NCBI GenBank assembly: GCA_030042955.1
Contig: JASHYQ010000072.1
Coordinates: forward strand, 1-9,951
Reading direction: 5' to 3'
Length of the DNA stretch: 9,951 bases
Origin: Thermoplasmata archaeon
GTDB lineage: Archaea > Thermoplasmatota > Thermoplasmata > Lutacidiplasmatales > UBA184
A model generated the notes under the pieces. That model had not been told where the DNA came from. It saw only the letters and a list, made by a program, of their open reading frames with translations, and did no database searches. The stretch's first letter is position 1. The number at the start of each line of letters is the position of its first letter. A program made the translations under genes and the position numbers. Of the stretch, positions 6,290 to 9,951 are shown in pieces.

Positions 6290-7552
6290 ATGGAGATGCA
6301 TGCCTTCGGAGAGCTGCTCCCGATGGAGGAGGCGCAACGCCGGATGCTGGTCGCCGCCCGCCCCCTCAGCCGGACCGAGCAGGTCCCGGTCACGGAAGCG
6401 TTCGGCCGGGTCGCGGCTCGGGCGGTCTCCGCCCCTCGGGATGTCCCCTCCTTCACCCGCGCGACCTGGGACGGCTACGCGGTCCGGAGCGCCGATACGC
6501 GCTCCGCCCGTCGGTCCCGAGCGGTCCGACTCCGGGTCGTGGGGGAGGTGTTCGCCGAGGGACGTTTCCCCCGTCCGCTGTGCGCCGGCGAAGCGGTCGC
6601 CGTCGCCACGGGGGCCGCGATGCCTCGCGGCGCGGACGGCGTGATCATCTTCGAGGACGTCGAGCGGACTGGTCCGTGGGTCGACGTGCCGCACCCGGTG
6701 CGGGTCGGGGACCGGATGGCCCCCCCGGGGGATGACTTTCCGAGGGGAACCTCGCTCGTCGCGGCGGGCGAAGAGCTGACCCCTGCCGCCATGGGCGCGC
6801 TCGCGGCGTGCGGCTTTGCTACCGTCCGGTGCTACGCCCGGCCGGTCGTCTCCATCATCCCGAACGGCAACGAACTCCTCGTCCCGGGCGCACGCCCACG
6901 CCCCGGGTCGATCTACGAAAGCAACAACGTGACGCTCTCGGCGGTCGTCTCGGCCGCCGGCGGGACCCCTCGCGTCTTCCCTCCCGTTCCGGACGACCCC
7001 CGTCAGATCGAGGCGGCTCTGCGCGCGGCACTGCCGACCTCCGACGTGGTCCTCGCTACGGGTGGGAGCTCGGTTGGAGAGCGGGACCATCTGCCGCGCG
7101 TTCTACCCCGGCTCGGCCGCCTCCTCTTCCACGGGATCGCGGTCCGGCCCGGCAAGCCGACCCTTGCCGCGGTCGCCGGGAGGAAGCTCGTGATCGGACT
7201 CCCTGGCCATCCCTCCTCGTGCCTCGCCAACAGCTACTGGATCGTGCTCCCGGTCGTCCGGAAGATCGGTCGACGACCCGGCCCGGCGTGGGTCGATGCT
7301 CCCGTTCGGCTCGGCCGGGGGGTCCTGGCGCCCACCCCCGAGCTCGCCACCGTCATCCCGTTGACCCTCCGCCACGGACGAGCCTACTCGGCCTACCACG
7401 GGTCGTCCTCGATCTCGAGCATGGTCGGTGCTCGGGGATTCGCGGTCCTGCCGCCCGGGCGACGGTCGGTGCATCCCGGGGAGTCGCTCCAGGCGCACTG
7501 GCTCCTCCCTCCCCTCGGACCCGGAGGCGGGCCGCTCGCCGGGAACGGTTAA
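6290..7552 (+). CDS. moeA: Molybdopterin molybdenumtransferase MoeA
   Basis: MoeA inserts molybdate (or tungstate in some archaea) into adenylylated molybdopterin, the last common step of cofactor synthesis. The 420 residues show all four domains: ATWDGYAVRSADT (58-70) with the conserved Asp61; ATGAAMPRGADGVIIFEDVE (106-125); PPGDDFPRGTSLVAAGEELTPAAMGALAACG (145-175); the MoaB-like domain with IPNGNELL (190-197), LATGGSSVGERD (255-266), GIAVRPGKPT (282-291) and GLPGHPSS (303-310); and a C-terminal beta domain ending near 404. The usual TGDE motif is NGNE, so its Asp is Asn194, while Glu195 and the downstream Asp266 are kept. Length is normal for the family. AGGAGG sets the start. The purQ promoter candidate overlaps its stop codon. 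No other cofactor gene is nearby. Confidence 0.93.
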   Translation: MEMHAFGELLPMEEAQRRMLVAARPLSRTEQVPVTEAFGRVAARAVSAPRDVPSFTRATWDGYAVRSADTRSARRSRAVRLRVVGEVFAEGRFPRPLCAGEAVAVATGAAMPRGADGVIIFEDVERTGPWVDVPHPVRVGDRMAPPGDDFPRGTSLVAAGEELTPAAMGALAACGFATVRCYARPVVSIIPNGNELLVPGARPRPGSIYESNNVTLSAVVSAAGGTPRVFPPVPDDPRQIEAALRAALPTSDVVLATGGSSVGERDHLPRVLPRLGRLLFHGIAVRPGKPTLAAVAGRKLVIGLPGHPSSCLANSYWIVLPVVRKIGRRPGPAWVDAPVRLGRGVLAPTPELATVIPLTLRHGRAYSAYHGSSSISSMVGARGFAVLPPGRRSVHPGESLQAHWLLPPLGPGGGPLAGNG

Positions 7553-7553
7553 G
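7549..7553 (+). promoter_or_regulatory. TATA-like element of purQ overlapping the moeA stop
   Basis: TTAAG at 7549-7553, within GGTTAAGG, includes the moeA stop codon TAA (7550-7552). It is centred about 25 bases before the purQ GTG, and no Shine-Dalgarno site lies between them, which is the geometry of a leaderless archaeal promoter. The surrounding DNA is almost pure G and C, so this is the only plausible element. Confidence 0.45.
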
Positions 7554-7575
7554 GCTCCCGCCTCCCTTGCCCGGC

Positions 7576-8406
7576 GTGGCCTATCGGGACCTCCGGGTGG
7601 CGATCCTTTCCATCGAGGGAACGAACTGCGACGAGGAGCTCCGGGTCGCCCTGCAGCAACTCGGGGCGAGCGCCGAGATCGTCCACCTGAAGCAGTTCGA
7701 GGGACGGGATGTGAGCCCCGCCGAACGTCGCCGGCTCTCCGACTACGCCGCCCTCTTCGTGCCCGGGGGGTTCTCCTCGGGCGACTACGTGCGGGCGGGA
7801 GCGATCTTCGCGGCGCGGGTCCGGGCGTCCATCGGCCCTCAGCTCGAGGAGTTCGTCCGGGAGGGCCGCATCGTCGCGGGAATCTGCAACGGCTTCCAGG
7901 TACTGACCGAGCTCGGGCTGCTGCCCGGAGCGCCCGGCGGCCGTCTCCGTCGACCGGACGCCGTGCTGATGACGAACGACTCGGGCCGGTTCGAGTGCCG
8001 TCCCACCTTCGTGGCCTGGCAGGGAGGCGTGTTCGGCTCGCTCGCCCACCTTGAGAAGGGCGCGCGGTTCCTGTTCCCGTCGGCGCACGGGGAAGGCAAG
8101 CTGGTACTCGGAGGGGACGCCCCCACCCGGCTGCGCGAGCTCGAGGCGAGCGGCCAGATCCTCTTTCGATGGGTCGCCCCGGACGGCGGACCTCCGGTGT
8201 ACCCGTGGAACCCGAATGGGTCGGAGGGGGACGTGGCGGGGCTCACGAACCCCGAGGGGAACGTGTTCGGACTCATGCCCCACCCCGAGCGTTCGTTCTT
8301 CCGGGCGCAAGCCCCCGACTGGACGCGCACCGGTGGACCGGAAGGGTTCGGGGACGGACGCACCTTCTTCGGCGCGGTCCTCGACCACGCCGCGGCGCGC
8401 GCCTAG
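7576..8406 (+). CDS. purQ: Phosphoribosylformylglycinamidine synthase, glutaminase subunit PurQ
   Basis: PurQ releases ammonia from glutamine for the PurL-catalysed conversion of FGAR to FGAM, the fourth step of purine synthesis; in archaea it works in a PurL-PurQ-PurS complex. The 276-residue protein begins with VAILSIEGTNCDEE (8-21), matching the family N-terminus. FVPGGFSSGDY (61-71) forms the oxyanion region. Cys104 in GICNGFQVL is the nucleophile, and His236 and Glu238 in MPHPER complete the triad. HGEGK (171-175) is also typical of PurQ and separates it from other class I glutamine amidotransferases. The start is GTG 7576, 25 bases after a TATA-like element; an in-frame GTG at 7597 is the alternative. 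PurL and PurS are not in the window. Its stop overlaps that of the convergent methyltransferase. Confidence 0.95.
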   Translation: MAYRDLRVAILSIEGTNCDEELRVALQQLGASAEIVHLKQFEGRDVSPAERRRLSDYAALFVPGGFSSGDYVRAGAIFAARVRASIGPQLEEFVREGRIVAGICNGFQVLTELGLLPGAPGGRLRRPDAVLMTNDSGRFECRPTFVAWQGGVFGSLAHLEKGARFLFPSAHGEGKLVLGGDAPTRLRELEASGQILFRWVAPDGGPPVYPWNPNGSEGDVAGLTNPEGNVFGLMPHPERSFFRAQAPDWTRTGGPEGFGDGRTFFGAVLDHAAARA

Positions 8407-9047
8407 GCCCGGCCCCTCTTCGCCGAGCGGTGGACCAGGCACCAGACCTCGAGTCGCTCCCCTTCGAGCTGGTGCGAGGCGACCCGGTCGACCGTCCCTC
8501 CGCGAGCGCGCCAGGAGGCCCACATCGCCTCCACCGCGGCCGGCGATTGCAGCGTCGACGTCAGGAGGAACCCCTCGCCATCGGGAGCGAGATGGTTCGC
8601 CAGCTCCGAGACCCACCGCGCCGTCACGCGCGTCCCGTCGGGTCCCCCGTCCAGCGCGAGGTTGTGCCACCGGTCGGGGTCCCGCTCCTCGGGCCGGGTC
8701 GGGAGGTAAGGAGGGTTGAACACCGTGCGGTCGAACCGGCCCAGGCCCCGGGCGAGGTCGGTCCGGACGACCTCGAGAGAGAGGCGCTCTCGGCGAGCTT
8801 CCTGGGTCAGGGCGCGGAGGGCGTGGAGGTTGAGGTCGGTCGCCACGACGCGAGCTCCCCGCCGCGCGGCGGCGAGCGCGATCGCCCCCCCACCCGTGCC
8901 CACCTCGAGGAACGAGGAGCCGGCGCCGACGAGGGCGAACGGGAGCAGGAGGTACGTGTCCGCGCGAGGAGGGTAGACCGGGCCGTCAGGGGAGCCCGAC
9001 GGCCCGGTGGGAAACGGCCGAGTGCGAGTGTGAGGCACGGTCGGCAT
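8403..9047 (-). CDS. HemK/Mtq2-like protein glutamine methyltransferase
   Basis: This 214-residue SAM-dependent methyltransferase resembles the small archaeal and eukaryotic Mtq2 family, which methylates the Gln of the GGQ motif in the release factor, normally with Trm112 as partner. Evidence is the N-terminal VYPPRADTYLLL (24-35, compare VYEPAEDT in the family), SAM motif I FLEVGTGGG (46-54), the acidic residue Asp71 ending the next strand, and the diagnostic NPPYLP (111-116) that binds the target amide. LALDGGPDGT (130-139) also fits the family. The first 20 residues are Pro- and Thr-rich and probably disordered. ATG 9047 has no Shine-Dalgarno site; the AT-rich patch just upstream is too close to be its TATA element, so its promoter is unclear. 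It diverges from the THEP1 gene and shares its stop region with purQ. The exact substrate is inferred. Confidence 0.82.
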   Translation of the reverse strand: MPTVPHTRTRPFPTGPSGSPDGPVYPPRADTYLLLPFALVGAGSSFLEVGTGGGAIALAAARRGARVVATDLNLHALRALTQEARRERLSLEVVRTDLARGLGRFDRTVFNPPYLPTRPEERDPDRWHNLALDGGPDGTRVTARWVSELANHLAPDGEGFLLTSTLQSPAAVEAMWASWRARGGTVDRVASHQLEGERLEVWCLVHRSAKRGRA

Positions 9048-9048
9048 G

Positions 9049-9060
9049 GTTTCTTATTCG
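9049..9060. promoter_or_regulatory. AT-rich promoter candidate between the methyltransferase and THEP1 genes
   Basis: GGTTTCTTATTC is the only AT-rich patch in this divergent spacer. For the plus-strand gene, a TATA element centred near 9056 would start transcription near 9080, giving a leader of about 20 bases that contains GGAG (9087-9090), nine bases before ATG 9100. On the minus strand it lies directly before the methyltransferase ATG, too close for a normal TATA position. Confidence 0.35.
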
Positions 9061-9099
9061 CTCGGGCCCTAGATGAGGTCGCCCTCGGAGTTCTTGTCA

Positions 9100-9657
9100 A
9101 TGGCCCGCCGCTTATCGGCACCGGTGAAGATCGGGATAACTGGTCTCCCCGGCTCCGGAAAGACCCAGACCCTCTTGCGCATCATCCACCTCCTCGAAGA
9201 GGAGGGCGTGAACGTCGGCGGGATGGTCACGGAGCCGATCGTCGAGAAGCAGCGCCGCACCGGCTTCCAGATCACCGACTGGATGACGAAGGAACACGAG
9301 GTCTTCGCTCACGAATCGCTCAAGTCGAGGGTCCGTTCCGGTCGCTACGGCGTGAACCTGACGGCCCTGGAGGGCCTCGGGATCCGCGCGCTCGCGGAGG
9401 CACGGGAGTCTGCCGACGTCATCGTCATCGACGAGGTCGGCAAGATGGAGGTCGAGAGCGACCTGTTCACCCAGGCGGTCGTCGCAACCCTGGACGCCAA
9501 GAAGTCGATCATCATGACCCTCCACAAGAAGTCCCGCAACCCGCTCCTTCAGGATATCCGGCGGAGGGATGAACTACGGCTCCTCGAGGTCACGCCGATC
9601 AACAAGAACCTGCTGGCGTTCAAGATCGTCCATCTGATCACCGGGCGGGCGCACTGA
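9100..9657 (+). CDS. THEP1-family nucleoside-triphosphatase
   Basis: THEP1 proteins are small P-loop NTPases of archaea and eukaryotes that hydrolyse ATP, GTP and other NTPs in vitro; their cellular role is not settled. The protein has 185 residues from the chosen start. Walker A is GLPGSGKT (15-22), GFQITDW (55-61) and RYGVNLTALE (82-91) are family hallmarks, Walker B is VIVIDEVGKME (107-117), and IIMTLHKKSRNPLLQDIRRRDELRLLEVTPINKNLLAF (137-174) is the conserved C-terminal core. I prefer ATG 9100 because GGAG lies nine bases before it, the TATA-like patch fits it, and the P-loop is then close to the N-terminus. An in-frame ATG at 9073 would add nine residues. trm1 follows in the same direction with overlapping ends, so the two are probably cotranscribed. 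Whether THEP1 acts on RNA is unknown; the pairing is only suggestive. Confidence 0.9.
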   Translation: MARRLSAPVKIGITGLPGSGKTQTLLRIIHLLEEEGVNVGGMVTEPIVEKQRRTGFQITDWMTKEHEVFAHESLKSRVRSGRYGVNLTALEGLGIRALAEARESADVIVIDEVGKMEVESDLFTQAVVATLDAKKSIIMTLHKKSRNPLLQDIRRRDELRLLEVTPINKNLLAFKIVHLITGRAH

Positions 9658-9951
9658 CCCTCGGACGCGAAGGCGGGACCGAGCTCTACCTCCCGGCGGT
9701 CCCCTCCGGCCGGGGACCTCGCCCGCGCGCCCCAGTCTTCTACAACCCCGCGATGGCCGGGGACCGTGACCTCGGGGTTGCGTTCGTCCGGGCTCGGTTC
9801 CCGCCCGCGTCGGCCTCGGGATGGGAGATGCTCGCTGCCACGGGCGTCCGGGGCCTCCGCCTCCTTCACGAAGGCGAGGGGTTTGGCTCGCTGCTGCTCA
9901 CCGAGGCCCACCCGATCGCCGCCCGCGTGCTCGCCGAGAACGCCCGGCGGT
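9654..9951 (+). CDS. trm1: tRNA (guanine26-N2)-dimethyltransferase Trm1, N-terminal part (gene continues past the right edge)
   Basis: Trm1 uses SAM to make N2,N2-dimethylguanosine at position 26 of tRNA. The visible 99 residues match the family N-terminus: a short beta region GGTELYLPAVP (7-17), then VFYNPAMAGDRDL (28-40), the Trm1 signature that precedes the SAM fold, and MLAATGVRGLRLL (58-70), SAM motif I. The expected acidic residue follows in LLLTEAHP (79-86). The frame has no ATG, GTG or TTG between the THEP1 stop and the signature. The only start that keeps the family N-terminus is CTG at 9654, overlapping the THEP1 TGA as CTGA. The next ATG, 9753, would remove VFYNP and is unlikely. 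The family call is strong; the start codon is inferred and could instead reflect a sequence error. Confidence 0.85.
   Translation, partial: MTLGREGGTELYLPAVPSGRGPRPRAPVFYNPAMAGDRDLGVAFVRARFPPASASGWEMLAATGVRGLRLLHEGEGFGSLLLTEAHPIAARVLAENARR

Noticed and set aside
5584..6735. Plus-strand open frame across the kinase-moeA junction
   Set aside because: It is Arg/Pro/Gly-rich and out of frame with both supported genes, which have full sets of motifs.
6808..7575. Upstream extension of purQ through the moeA coding region
   Set aside because: It is a shadow frame of moeA. PurQ homology begins only just after GTG 7576.
9100..9951. THEP1-Trm1 fusion protein made by frameshifting
   Set aside because: Both proteins look complete at the junction, and I see no slippery heptamer or following hairpin. 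A CTG start is the simpler reading, though not proven.
1..9951. tRNA or rRNA genes, CRISPR arrays, insertion sequences, defence or biosynthetic islands
   Set aside because: I saw no direct-repeat array, transposase, terminal inverted repeats or tRNA-like pattern. The window is almost fully occupied by recognisable housekeeping genes.

Overview
The window is very GC-rich, densely coded DNA and looks like an archaeal chromosome. The archaeal signs are an archaeal-type glycyl-tRNA synthetase with a CxxC...CxxC zinc site, a Trm1-type tRNA dimethylguanosine methyltransferase, a THEP1-family NTPase, a small Mtq2/HemK-like methyltransferase, a PurLQS-type PurQ, and several genes with a TATA-like element about 25-31 bases before the start codon and no Shine-Dalgarno site, which suggests leaderless mRNAs. 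A high-GC member of the Thermoplasmatota is my best guess, but that is an inference from gene style and not a phylogenetic result.

Layout. Positions 1-1930 (minus strand) hold the start of a phosphate ABC transporter operon, pstS then pstC; pstC runs off the left edge. A 189-bp divergent intergenic region (1931-2119) carries candidate promoters and two inverted repeats, then an adenylylsulfate-kinase-like gene on the plus strand (2120-2683). Converging on it, with a 26-bp gap, is a minus-strand pair: an amidohydrolase (4212-5303) whose stop overlaps the start of glycyl-tRNA synthetase (2710-4215) as ATGA. From 5399 on, the plus strand carries a PfkB-family sugar/nucleoside kinase, moeA (12 bp later, with a strong ribosome-binding site) and purQ, which probably has its own leaderless promoter inside the moeA stop region. 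PurQ collides with a convergent Mtq2/HemK-like methyltransferase at a shared CTAG. Divergent from the methyltransferase is a THEP1 NTPase, followed by the 5' part of trm1, cut by the right edge.

Functionally this is mostly housekeeping: phosphate uptake, sulfate activation (or a related kinase reaction), glycine tRNA charging, molybdenum/tungsten cofactor assembly, purine synthesis, release-factor methylation and tRNA modification. No gene-free stretch exceeds 189 bp. I saw no tRNA or rRNA gene, mobile element or CRISPR array, and no evidence for a new multi-gene system. The points worth a second look are local: a probable CTG start for trm1, a possible compensated frameshift just before the kinase active site, changed substrate-site residues in the APS-kinase-like protein, a glycyl-tRNA synthetase lacking the usual archaeal insertion, and compact gene junctions where stops, starts and promoters share bases.
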